A stretch of 56,299 nucleotides of DNA, from positions 1 through 56,299 of the forward strand of contig NZ_JAFEXF010000025.1 in the NCBI RefSeq assembly GCF_016905445.1. Reading direction: 5' to 3'. The notes below the pieces were generated by a model. That model searched no databases, was not told the origin of the DNA, and saw nothing but the letters and a program-made list of their open reading frames with translations. Both the position numbers and the translations under genes were made by a program. Positions 42,683 through 51,693 of the stretch are shown here, piece after piece (position 1 is the stretch's first letter; each line of letters begins with the position of its first letter). The DNA comes from Streptomyces sp. G44 (GTDB taxonomy: Bacteria; Actinomycetota; Actinomycetes; Streptomycetales; Streptomycetaceae).

Positions 42683-45600
42683 GTGAGATACGAACGGGAC
42701 TGGTTTCTGCGGGCGGTCCGCACACGTATGGGCCGGGCCGTGACGGCGGACGGACGGGTGGCCGCGGACGAGGTGTTCGGGCCCGCCGCGGACGCCGAAC
42801 TACGGGGGCTGCTGCGGACCTGCGACACGAGGACCGACATGGAGGCCCGGCACGCGGCCGGCTGGCTCTGCGCCGCCCGTGCGATGGCCGACCACGGGGA
42901 CCACGGCAGCGTGTACGGGTGCATGGCCGGGGCCCTGCTCTACCCGGTGTGGGTCGCCGACCCGGGTCTCGTACCACCGGAGCTGGCAGAAGGCTATGCG
43001 ACCAACGACCCCGCCACCCACCCCGACCCGGCCGACGCGGACGGACCCCACGAGTGGGCGGCCTACGTCACCGCGTACGAGATCGTGGTGAAAGGGCGGC
43101 GGAACAACCCGCCACCGGATACCTCCGAGCCCGTCCGCCGACTCCGCCGGATCGCCGAGCTGCTGGCCACCATGCCGCCAGAAGCCCAGGTCGCCACCGC
43201 GGTGGCGCTCGCCGGCCTCGCCGTGCTCGCGACGCCGGAGTACGACCCCTGGTTCCCGGCCCGGCTCCGAGGTGCGGCCGACACCGTGACCCTCACGGGC
43301 GTGACCTGGCCGTTCGGCGACCTGTCGGACGCGGATCCGGTCCGGTTCGTCCGCGGTGCCCTCAGACGGATCCCGGCCGCCTCCCCGGAGCGCCTCCTCG
43401 TCCTCTCCGGCCTGAGCCGTCAGCTCCTGGACCGCTACCTGGACTCGTACGACGCCGAGGACCTGCACGAGGCGGTGGGCATCGCGCGGGACGTACTGGC
43501 CCAACTGCCGCCCGGCCACCCGCATGTGCCCCACGTCCTCGCCACGCTGGGGCAGGCGCTGGGGCTGCTGCGGCAGACGGAGGGCGCGACGCGCGAGCAG
43601 TGCGACGAGGTGGTGGACGTATGCCGCCGGGCCGCGGCCGGCCATCCCCAAGGACCCGCGGTGGCGGGCCACGGCCTGGGCACGGCGCTCGTCCTCAGGG
43701 CGCACCACTTCGGAACCGTGGCGGACCTGGACGAAGCGATCACCGTGTTCACCGAGGCGCTGCGGGTGGCGAGGGACCCGGGAGAGACCGGCTCCCTGCG
43801 CAACGCCTTGGGCAACGCCCTGCGCGCCCGCTCCCTCATGACCGGCTCCCAGGCCGACCTGGACGCGGCACTCGGCCTCATCGCGCCCTCTCCCTCCGGT
43901 CCGGGCAAGGAGCCGGACGGCCCTCAACTGCCCCTCATGGCCCCCGCGATGGCCCTGTACAACCGCTACCTGCGCGACCCGAGGGGAAACGGGGCGGACC
44001 TGGACGAGGCGCTGCGCCAACTGCGCCGCGCCCTGGACCTCATGGCGCCGGGCCACCCGGACCGTCCCGTGGCGCTCGACGACCTCGGCCTGGTGCTGAT
44101 CGCCTGCTACCAACGCTCGGGAAACCCGGAAGAGCTGAACGAAGCCGTGCTGGCCCACCGGGAGTCGGTGACCCGCACCCGGGAGGGGAACGGTGCGCTC
44201 GGGCTGCGGCTGCTCAACCTCGGCGCCGCGTTGAGCGTGCGGTACCAGTTGACCGAGGACGGCGACGACCTGCGGGAATCCCAGGAGTGCCGACGGCGGG
44301 CCGCTGAACTGCCCGACATGGGCCCCGCGCACCGGGCGGCGCTGGCGAGCTCGATCGGGCTCAGTCTCATGGCGGGCTTCGGGCGTGCCCCTGACCCCGC
44401 CGCCGGGATCGACGAAGCGGTGCGGTTCCTGAGGCAGGCGGTCGCCCTCACCCCGGAAGGCGACCCGGGGCTGCCCCGGCGCCGCCACAACCTCGCCGCC
44501 GCCCTGCTGCTCCACATCGCGACGACGATGCGGTTCGACAAGACACGCGAGGCGCTCGAACTGGCCGACGCGGTGGTCGCCTCACTGCCCCCGAACTCCC
44601 CCCTGCTGCCCGGTTCCCTCACGGTGGCCGCGAACGCGCGACGCCTGAGCCCTCGCCACGTGCTGACGTCGGCCGCCCAGGACGAGGTGGTCACGCTGTA
44701 CCGCCGGGCGGTCGAGGCCACCCCACCCGGGCACCCCACGCGCACCCAACGCCTGGCCAACCTCGGCAGCGCCCTGCGTGGCGTGGGGCCCCGCCTCCGT
44801 CGCCGCAGGGCCGACCTGGTCGAAGCGGCCGAGCGGTTCCGGGAAGCGGCCCTGGAGCACCAGTGCGCACCCGCCCTGCGGCTGGACGCCGCGCGGGCCT
44901 GGGGCGAGATCCTGGCCGAGCTGGGTGACTGGGCCGGCGCCCTGGACGGCTACGTCGTGGCGGTGGACCTGCTGCACTCCGTCGCGCCCCGCCATCTCGT
45001 CCGCGACGACCAGGAGCTCCTGCTGAGCCGGACCGTCGGGCTCGGCGCCGCGGCGGCCGCGTGCGCGGTGCGCTGCGGCCGGCCCGGGCTCGCGGTCGGG
45101 CTGCTCGACCACGCGAGGGGCGTGATCCTCTCCCACGCCTTCGACGCCGACAGCGATCTGACCCGGCTCCGGGAGGCCGCCCCCGGCCTCGCCGACCGCT
45201 TCGAGGAACTCCGGGAGATCCTCGACACGGCCACCGACAACCACGGGTTCCTGGCGGAGGAGCCCCCCGGCCCCGACGGCGCCCGCGCCGACCTGCGGCA
45301 GCGGCTCGCCGCCGAGTGGCAGGACCTCACCGCCCGCATCCGCGCCGAGCACCCCGAACTGGGCCTGCTGCGGCCGGTGCGGGACTGGGACGAACGCGAA
45401 CTGCGCGCGACGGCGGCCGACGGCCCGGTCATCCTGGTCAACGTCTCCCCGTACGGCAGCGACGCCCTGATCGTCACCGAGCACGCCATCGACGCCGTAC
45501 CGCTCCCCGACCTCGACCCGCACACGACGGCGACGCGCCGGCACACCTTCCAGAAGGCGCTGGTCCGCATCGACGCGCCGGAAACCTCGCGCAAGCAGTC

Positions 45601-46459
45601 CCAACGCGCCCAGCAGGACGTACGGGAGACCCTCGCCTGGCTGTGGCGCGCAGTCACCGGCCCGGTCCTCGACCGGCTGCCCGGGGCGACCCGCGTGTGG
45701 TGGTCGCCCGGCGGCCTCCTCGGCACTCTGCCCCTGCACGCGGCGGCCCCCGCCGACACCGACACCGCTCCCGGCGCCCTGGACCGGGTGGTGTCCTCGT
45801 ACACGCCGACCCTGCGGGCCCTGCACCACGCCCGTCAGCGGGCCGCCCGGCCGGCGGGCGGCGGAACCCTCGTCGTCAGCGTCACCGAGGCCGCCGGACA
45901 GACCCCGCTGCCGGGCGCCCGCGGCGAGGCCGACCATCTGGCCCAGGAGCTCCCCGGGGCGGAACTGCTGGCGGACACCGCCGCCACCCGCTCCGCGGTC
46001 GTGTCGGCCCTGCACCACCACGCCTACGCCCACTTCGCCTGCCATGCCCTGGGCGACCTGGAACGCCCCTCCGGCAGCCGTCTCGTCCTGCACGACCACG
46101 CCGAACACCCGCTGACCGTGAGCGAGTTGGCCCGACTCCGGCTCCCGTCGGTCCGGCTCGCCTACCTGTCCTCCTGCGACACCCTGCTCACCAGCCCCGA
46201 ACTCGCCGACGAGGCCGTCCACATCGTCAGCGCCTTCCAGATGGCGGGCTTCCCTCATGTCGTCGGCTCGCTGTGGCACGTCGACGACACGATCGGGAGG
46301 GAAGTCGCGCTCAGCGTGTACACCACCCTGAACAGGGGCGACGGCACACTCGACGTCGCCCGCACGGCGGAGGCCCTGCACCACGCCGTACGCACCCTGC
46401 GCGCCACCTACCCCCGCACGCCCAGCCTGTGGGCGTGCCAGGTACACGCCGGCTGCTGA
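42683..46459 (+). CDS. TPR-CHAT protein, caspase-like protease
   Basis: The 1258-residue protein has an N-terminal region (about 1-220) of unknown type, a long series of helical TPR-like repeats (about 220-830, with units such as ADLDEAITVFTEALRVARD), and a C-terminal CHAT domain (about 960-1258). The catalytic dyad is intact: His1121 (HFACHALGD) and Cys1165 (YLSSCDT). CHAT proteases act in programmed cell death and antiphage systems. The GTG at 42683 follows GGGGGAGCGG. It is divergent from a small protein and a membrane protein that may be its partners; the substrate is not evident. Confidence 0.88.
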   Translation: MRYERDWFLRAVRTRMGRAVTADGRVAADEVFGPAADAELRGLLRTCDTRTDMEARHAAGWLCAARAMADHGDHGSVYGCMAGALLYPVWVADPGLVPPELAEGYATNDPATHPDPADADGPHEWAAYVTAYEIVVKGRRNNPPPDTSEPVRRLRRIAELLATMPPEAQVATAVALAGLAVLATPEYDPWFPARLRGAADTVTLTGVTWPFGDLSDADPVRFVRGALRRIPAASPERLLVLSGLSRQLLDRYLDSYDAEDLHEAVGIARDVLAQLPPGHPHVPHVLATLGQALGLLRQTEGATREQCDEVVDVCRRAAAGHPQGPAVAGHGLGTALVLRAHHFGTVADLDEAITVFTEALRVARDPGETGSLRNALGNALRARSLMTGSQADLDAALGLIAPSPSGPGKEPDGPQLPLMAPAMALYNRYLRDPRGNGADLDEALRQLRRALDLMAPGHPDRPVALDDLGLVLIACYQRSGNPEELNEAVLAHRESVTRTREGNGALGLRLLNLGAALSVRYQLTEDGDDLRESQECRRRAAELPDMGPAHRAALASSIGLSLMAGFGRAPDPAAGIDEAVRFLRQAVALTPEGDPGLPRRRHNLAAALLLHIATTMRFDKTREALELADAVVASLPPNSPLLPGSLTVAANARRLSPRHVLTSAAQDEVVTLYRRAVEATPPGHPTRTQRLANLGSALRGVGPRLRRRRADLVEAAERFREAALEHQCAPALRLDAARAWGEILAELGDWAGALDGYVVAVDLLHSVAPRHLVRDDQELLLSRTVGLGAAAAACAVRCGRPGLAVGLLDHARGVILSHAFDADSDLTRLREAAPGLADRFEELREILDTATDNHGFLAEEPPGPDGARADLRQRLAAEWQDLTARIRAEHPELGLLRPVRDWDERELRATAADGPVILVNVSPYGSDALIVTEHAIDAVPLPDLDPHTTATRRHTFQKALVRIDAPETSRKQSQRAQQDVRETLAWLWRAVTGPVLDRLPGATRVWWSPGGLLGTLPLHAAAPADTDTAPGALDRVVSSYTPTLRALHHARQRAARPAGGGTLVVSVTEAAGQTPLPGARGEADHLAQELPGAELLADTAATRSAVVSALHHHAYAHFACHALGDLERPSGSRLVLHDHAEHPLTVSELARLRLPSVRLAYLSSCDTLLTSPELADEAVHIVSAFQMAGFPHVVGSLWHVDDTIGREVALSVYTTLNRGDGTLDVARTAEALHHAVRTLRATYPRTPSLWACQVHAGC

Positions 46460-47852
46460 CCTGCGGTCCACACTGAGTTCGGGGTCGGCGCCGAATACCG
46501 TGACGCGGAACAGTTCCTCCAGAAGGAGCAGTTGACCGAGCACGGCCTCGGGCCTGCACACGATGGACGGGCCGAGCGTGCGTACGGTCGCTGACAGGAT
46601 GGTGCTCGACGACCTCGAACCCGCACCCGTCCCCGACGTGCCCAACGTGCGGTTCTAGAAGAACCCGAGTTTCTTGGGGCTGTATGAACAAAGAACGTTC
46701 TTCGTCTGCTGGTAGTACACGCCTGCCTCCCCTCTGACCTGTGACAAAGGGTGGAAACATCTGGTGGGAGGCGCGAGGGCGGTCGTCAGTGGGTACGGAC
46801 ATGCATCCTGGCCTTTGAGTAGGGAGCCGATCGTGATCCCCGTCGGCACCTCGCCTGTGACCACTGGGCGTACCGGTACGTCCTGAGCGTGCACGATGCC
46901 GAGCCTGCCTGCATGGAGGTTGGCGGCAGCGGGCCTTGGCAGTCGTGCCGTGGTCAGACATCGCCAGCACAGTCTCCAACGCTGGCCTCTGATCCAGGCC
47001 CTTGGACTACTGGATCATGCTTTCAGGAGTGCCCCGCATATCTAGCGGCTCGGTGCGGATGACGGGCCGGGACCGGTCGGGGAGGCCGTCCAGGCGGTCA
47101 GGGCCGACCGCGGCAGGGGTCGACTCGGCCAGCCAGATGCGAAACCGCTCGGCGGCTTCGCGGTAGGGACTTGCGCCAGGATGCGGTGCCCGCCGGAGGA
47201 ACAGAGATCGACGGTGCATCGTGAGTGGGCGGGAACGGGGCACTTGCTGACTGTCTGTCCAGGACACACGCACAACACCGCAGGGCATGCGCCCGCGGGA
47301 GGCACGGTGGGTCGGGCGCAGGGACCGGCGAGGTGGGGCAGGGTGGATGGCGTCTTGCTTGTTGTCCCTGTGTGCGCCTTGGGTTTCCCCTTGTCCTGGT
47401 GGGCGAACCCGTGGTGGGCGACGGCAACCTAGGCAGTACGTGGAGGGAACAGATTCCCTGGAGCGTGCGCTAAGCGAGTTTTCGCTGGTCACCGGGGAGC
47501 GCTGCTCTTCGGTCAGGGGTGTGTGAACTCCGGGTACCCGGTGCTCGGCTCGCTTCGCCGGGACGTGTCTGTCACCTGCACTCCTTGGACAATCGGATGA
47601 CCGTGCGGTGGCAAATTCGAGCTCCGCGGCGAGCTGGGGCAATTCGCCCTCGCCGTGTGTCGGCTCTTAGCGCGCGGCTGTCCGGAGTTGTTCCATCGGT
47701 GGTGGTTCCTGAGCTAAATGAGGGACGGCGAGTTTCTGGTGCCGCGGGGAGCTGCCTACGGTCTCGGCTCATGAACGCCACATGGGTCGAGCCGTCCGCT
47801 CGCGACGTACCCCCGTTACAGCGCGGAACAGGTTGAACGGGGGCGCCCATTG
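46460..47852. other. Gene-poor, decayed region after the CHAT gene
   Basis: About 1.4 kb have lower GC and no intact gene. Coding-like remnants appear: on the minus strand near 46640-46480, GQLLLLEELFRVTVFGADPE; on the plus strand near 46830-46920, ACDHWAYRYVLSVHDAEPA; on the minus strand near 47220-47010, REAAERFRIWLAESTPAAV ending RGTPESMIQ. None has a start, a ribosome site and a full domain. I read this as degraded genes without identifying them. Confidence 0.5.
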
Positions 47853-48655
47853 GTGAGCCGTGACGATCTCCTGACCGGGGAACGGCAGCACACCAGGCTG
47901 GAGATCGGAGACCTGCTCCTGGAGATCGCCCCTGAAACCCGCAAGGAGGACGAGCGCAGCTTCCGGCAGGTCGGGTTCGCGTTTGCCGCCGAGATCGGCA
48001 TCTCGGCTGACACCGCACGCGAGTACCGACGCGTGGCCGCCGAGTACGGTGCGCGACTGCGCGAACAGGTACGGGCTGCTGGAATGACCGTCTCCTACTC
48101 CGTAATCCGGGAGGCAGCGATCGACACAGCGGGGTCGGGGAAGACTGCCCCCGAGCGATGGACGGCCCTGCTGTCGATGCTCGAATCAGCGAGCGGACCG
48201 GAGAGCGGGTCACCGCGCAGAAGTACCGCCAAGCAATCGGCGCTCGCCTCACGATCGATGCCGGTATCGGCCTGACACCGGACCGCATCATCCGGCAGCT
48301 CGCCCGTGACGACGTCCGCATGACCGCGGTGGACTGCATCACCGAACCGGGGTTCCTCCGTGAGGTCCTGCTGTCCGATCCCGTCACTGAGCTGAAGGTG
48401 CGCGAGTCGCTCGCTGAAGCCGAACGGCTGACGCGCCATCCGGCAACGCTGTCTCAGCCAGGTACCGAGGCCGATGAGCGGCTCCTGCTCCAGCTGCGCC
48501 GCCGAGTCAACGCCCTGCGTCAACTCGTGCAGATGCACCCCGAACAGATCTTCAACATCGCTGATGGCAACACCTTGGACGAACTCACCGATGCTTTCTG
48601 CTCACTTGCGGAGCGGATTGCACAACTCGAACGCCGGCAGGAATACGCCCCGTGA
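47853..48655 (+). pseudogene. RacO/DUF6192-like regulator gene with a frameshift
   Basis: The first frame from GTG 47853 reads VSRDDLLTGERQHTRLEIGD, then LLLEIAPETRKEDERSF, and is coherent to about 48190 (ERWTALLSMLESA). From there a second frame continues the same kind of protein (ERTGERVTAQKYRQAIGARL, then LAERIAQLERRQEYAP) to the TGA at 48655. A one-base loss near 48190-48200 explains the switch. It resembles small DNA-associated proteins seen in Streptomyces accessory DNA (RacO-like, from memory). A sequencing error is the alternative. Confidence 0.65.
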
Positions 48656-48976
48656 CCTCTTCGCGCTTCTCTTCACTCTCGGCCGCCAGCCGGCAATGGG
48701 TCGTAGAGGAATGCCCTCCTCTGATCGCGCGGCACACCGACAAGCACCGGCGGCTTCTTCGACGTCCTTCATGAGGCAGCTACCAACGGTGAATTCTGCG
48801 CCCTCGAATACCTCCAGGCCCTGACCGGCCCAGGCATTTCTGTGCTCGACGACGAGCTGATGGAGAAGATCGTCAAGCTTGCGGAGACCGCTTCGGACAA
48901 ACCCGGCAGCACTGATGGCGGTACGACGGACGGTGCTGCCGGAGGCTCGGGCGGACCGATCAGGCCGCTGAGCTGA
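48652..48976 (+). pseudogene. Small gene downstream of the RacO-like gene, with a frameshift
   Basis: A GTG overlapping the previous TGA (GTGA) starts VTSSRFSSLSAASRQWVVEE, then CPPLIARHTDKHRR. At about 48750 one extra base shifts the frame to FFDVLHEAATNGEFCALEYL, then QALTGPGISVLDDELMEKIV, ending at the TGA 48974-48976 after a Gly/Thr-rich tail. Removing one C near 48751 restores a single frame of about 107 codons. The GTGA overlap shows that it was translated with its upstream partner. Family not recognised. Confidence 0.6.
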
Positions 48977-49139
48977 ACGCCTGCGGGGCGCCGAACTGCG
49001 CCCCGCGCCGCGCGCGGTGGTCACGCTCGCGTAACCCTTCACCTCCCGAACCGGAAGCCCGTCATCCAGGCGGTGCGGGCTTGTTCGATGTCCTGTTGAA
49101 ACCGCCCGGCCCCAGCGGATCCGCCGCTGGGCACGTACC

Positions 49140-49158
49140 GACTGACTGACTGACTGAC
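49140..49158. repeat. GACT tetranucleotide microsatellite
   Basis: Four perfect GACT units plus GAC lie in the gap (48977-49313) between the frameshifted gene and the RCC1 gene. That gap holds no other supported feature. Confidence 0.8.
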
Positions 49159-49313
49159 CGAGTGCCCTGCAACTGCGTTGGTCAGAGGGTCGCTTCGCCG
49201 CGCCATCGTGCCAAGCGGCGACCACTGGGCGCAGACCCGCCCCGCCACAGGATGTGGAGGAGGGGTCTGCGCCGGATGTGTCCCGCCTGGGGTGAGCGAC
49301 TGATCAGGTCGGC

Positions 49314-50714
49314 TCAGTAGGCGTAGCTGGACTGGCTGTTGCCCGCGGTGACCCGCGTGAACGGGTTGTTCGTCTCGGCCTCCTGCGGGAACACCCTGAT
49401 GAACTGGTCGTTGTCGTTCAGGTCATGGCTGAGCGCGTCACCGCTGCCGAGCTGACCGTGGTTGTTCAGACCCCAACCGATGATGTCGTTGCTGGTGCCG
49501 CCACCGGCTGTGCGTACGGCGAGGCCGTAGCCGCGACCGGCTGAGATGGACTGCACCGAAGGCAGCTCGATGGCCTCGTGTGCGCTCGTCCGGTTGGTCT
49601 TCGTCCCGTCGGCGAGCTGACCGTCCTCGTTGTTGCCCCAGCCGTAGACCTTGTCGTCGGAGTACAGGACGTAGGCGTGGTCGTAGCCGGCGACGATGTC
49701 CCGGGCCAGCGGGCCCGTTCCCTCGGTGGCGTCCGTACCCGTGCCCGTGCCTGTCCCCGTCTGCGTCTCGCCCGGCTCACCGGGCGAGTTGGGCTGGGCG
49801 CCCTGGGCCTCGGGCAGGCCCTGCACCTGGACAGGCCGGTTGCTGAGCTCCACCGCGTCGCCGTCCTTGTTGATGCCGAGCTGGCCCTTGGTGTTGTCGC
49901 CCCACGCCCAGACGGTGCCATCGGACTTCATGGCGAGGCTGTACTCGCACCCGGCGGCGATCTTGACCACGTCGGTGAGTCCGGGAACCTCGACCGGGGT
50001 GTTGTGGTCCTCGCCCGCTTCGTCGGTCCTCTCGTCGGGCTTCTCGGTCTTGCCGACAGGACCGGTACCGAGCTGGCCCTTGTCGTTCAGACCCCATGTC
50101 CGCACCGTGTTCTTGTCGGTGAGGAGCATGCTGTGGTTGCACCCGGCCGCGACCTGCTTGCCGCCGTGCATGCTCTGGACCAGCTGGGGAACCGAGCGGT
50201 CGTCGTTCGTGTGGTCGCCGACCTGGCCCTTGTCGTTCAGGCCCCAGGCGTAAACGCCGTCCGCCTTACCGGAGTTCACCCGCAGAGCGAGCGCGTGCTG
50301 GCCGCCCGCGGCGACGTCGACGATGCCGTTGAGCTTCGGCACCTTGCCCAGCGCGGAGTTGTGGTCGGGCTTCGTGGGACCGGTGCCGAGCTGGCCCTTG
50401 TCATTCTGGCCCCAGGTCCAGACGGACCCGTCATTGCGCAGGGCCACACCGAAGCCCCAGCCGTCGCTGACACCGCCGCCGGCCGCGATCTCGAACACGT
50501 CCCGCTTGGGCAGCGACGGGATCGGAGCGGGGGCGTACCGGTCGTTGTCCGTCGAATTGCCCATCTGGCCACCCCAGTTGGCGCCCCAGGCGTAAACCAG
50601 CGGGTCGTTGCCCTCGGCGGGGTGGGCGGGGGACGCCACCACTCCGAGAGTGGTCGCGGCGGCTATGACGGTCAGGGCAGCGCGCAGGCGCAGCCCACGA
50701 GTCTTCGCGTTCAT
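49314..50714 (-). CDS. Secreted RCC1-repeat beta-propeller protein
   Basis: The 466-residue protein has a signal peptide (LRAALTVIAAATTLGVVASP, about 10-29) and about seven RCC1-type repeats recognisable by W-G-x-N-x-x-G-Q-x-G (WGQNDKGQLGTG, WGLNDKGQVGDH, WGLNDKGQLGTG, WGDNTKGQLGIN, WGNNEDGQLADG, WGLNNHGQLGSG). A Gly/Thr-rich insert (about 325-345) interrupts the propeller. The function of secreted RCC1 proteins is unknown; binding a partner is likely. It is divergent from three secreted-protein genes. Confidence 0.88.
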   Translation of the reverse strand: MNAKTRGLRLRAALTVIAAATTLGVVASPAHPAEGNDPLVYAWGANWGGQMGNSTDNDRYAPAPIPSLPKRDVFEIAAGGGVSDGWGFGVALRNDGSVWTWGQNDKGQLGTGPTKPDHNSALGKVPKLNGIVDVAAGGQHALALRVNSGKADGVYAWGLNDKGQVGDHTNDDRSVPQLVQSMHGGKQVAAGCNHSMLLTDKNTVRTWGLNDKGQLGTGPVGKTEKPDERTDEAGEDHNTPVEVPGLTDVVKIAAGCEYSLAMKSDGTVWAWGDNTKGQLGINKDGDAVELSNRPVQVQGLPEAQGAQPNSPGEPGETQTGTGTGTGTDATEGTGPLARDIVAGYDHAYVLYSDDKVYGWGNNEDGQLADGTKTNRTSAHEAIELPSVQSISAGRGYGLAVRTAGGGTSNDIIGWGLNNHGQLGSGDALSHDLNDNDQFIRVFPQEAETNNPFTRVTAGNSQSSYAY

Positions 50715-51053
50715 GGGATTTCCGTTCTCTCTCGGGCACCACGACGTAGAGGTGGCGCCGCAGTTGGGGGACGAACCACGTGAATCGTGGCGTCCAGCAA
50801 CATGTTTGCCGCACCCGAACCGCTTTTCGACCGGGAACAGTCGGAGTTCACGCCTTTGGGTGCTGGCCGGAAAATCTGGCTACGCCAAATTCCGTGGCCC
50901 CACGGCCAGTCGGCCGCATCTTGCGCCGAGTGGCGCATCAGGCGACGACGTTCGAATGGCGCGAACCGTCGAGCTGCCGGAATCTGAGAGCGGCGGCCCC
51001 CACCGAGGTGTGGTCAGAGCCGCCGAATCCCCCCAACTCCCCTAAGGAGAGCC
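50715..51053. promoter_or_regulatory. Divergent promoter region with several inverted repeats
   Basis: The 339-nt gap between two secreted-protein genes contains three perfect inverted repeats: CCACG-tgaat-CGTGG (50776-50790), CCGTGG-cc-CCACGG (50892-50905) and TGCGCC-gagt-GGCGCA (50922-50937). An imperfect one (GGAAAATCTGGC with GCCAAATTCC) lies between them. They may be operators or RNA hairpins. Confidence 0.5.
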
Positions 51054-51635
51054 ATGCGTGCTCCCGTTGTGTGCCGCGCTCTGCTCGCGGCCGGAATCGT
51101 CACAGTGGCGGGTGTCTCCGCCCTGGGACTGAGCCTGACGCCGGTCGCCGCCGCGCCCACGGCCGTGGTGGTCAAGGCGGATGAGCCGCCGCCGGCGAAG
51201 TTCAGCGCCGCCCCCGAGCCCGACACCCAGACCGCGCCCCCGCCGCCGGAGGCCCCGAAGCCGAAGCCGCCGGAGGTGGACAAGAAGTCACCCGTCCCGT
51301 CCCCGCCGGGCACCGATCCCTGCTCGCCCGAAGGCATCAACGGCATCCCGTCGAGCGAGTCCTGCAAGGGAGTCGGCAAGAACCAGGCGGCGAACGACAA
51401 GTGCCAGGTGGAGAACTTCCATGCATGCAGTCGGCCCATCACGGGCGACGCCCAGGACGCCCAGAAGAAGGACCAGGACGCCTACGTCCAGGACCAGGCG
51501 GACTTCGAGAACGTCTCGCGGTCCGCGTCTCCCGAGGACGGCGCGGCGCAGCAGTGCGGTGCCACCTCCGGCATGCGCGACCGGCTCTCCGACGACCAGG
51601 TCATCGTTCCGCATTCCTCCTGGTGGGCCTGTTGA
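51054..51635 (+). CDS. Secreted Pro-rich, Cys-containing protein, unknown function
   Basis: The 193-residue protein has a signal peptide (ALLAAGIVTVAGVSALGLSL, ending near TPVAAAP), a Pro/Lys-rich linker (about 45-85) and a C-terminal region with six Cys, ending HSSWWAC. The ATG follows AAGGAGAGCC. It is the first of three co-directional secreted-protein genes (58-nt gap to the next). The even Cys count suggests disulfides. No family recognised. Confidence 0.8.
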   Translation: MRAPVVCRALLAAGIVTVAGVSALGLSLTPVAAAPTAVVVKADEPPPAKFSAAPEPDTQTAPPPPEAPKPKPPEVDKKSPVPSPPGTDPCSPEGINGIPSSESCKGVGKNQAANDKCQVENFHACSRPITGDAQDAQKKDQDAYVQDQADFENVSRSASPEDGAAQQCGATSGMRDRLSDDQVIVPHSSWWAC

Positions 51636-51693
51636 GCACCCAGGCAGACCCGAGCTCGACTCCCTCCCCCTCACTTCACCCAAGGAGACCTTC

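Noticed and set aside
42800..44515. Long minus-strand frame opposite the CHAT gene (and another at 44582-46645)
   Set aside because: No domain, low complexity, and fully antisense to a protein with clear catalytic motifs.
46655..46894. A 79-codon minus-strand gene after the CHAT gene
   Set aside because: No ribosome site or domain; it lies in a region that otherwise looks decayed.
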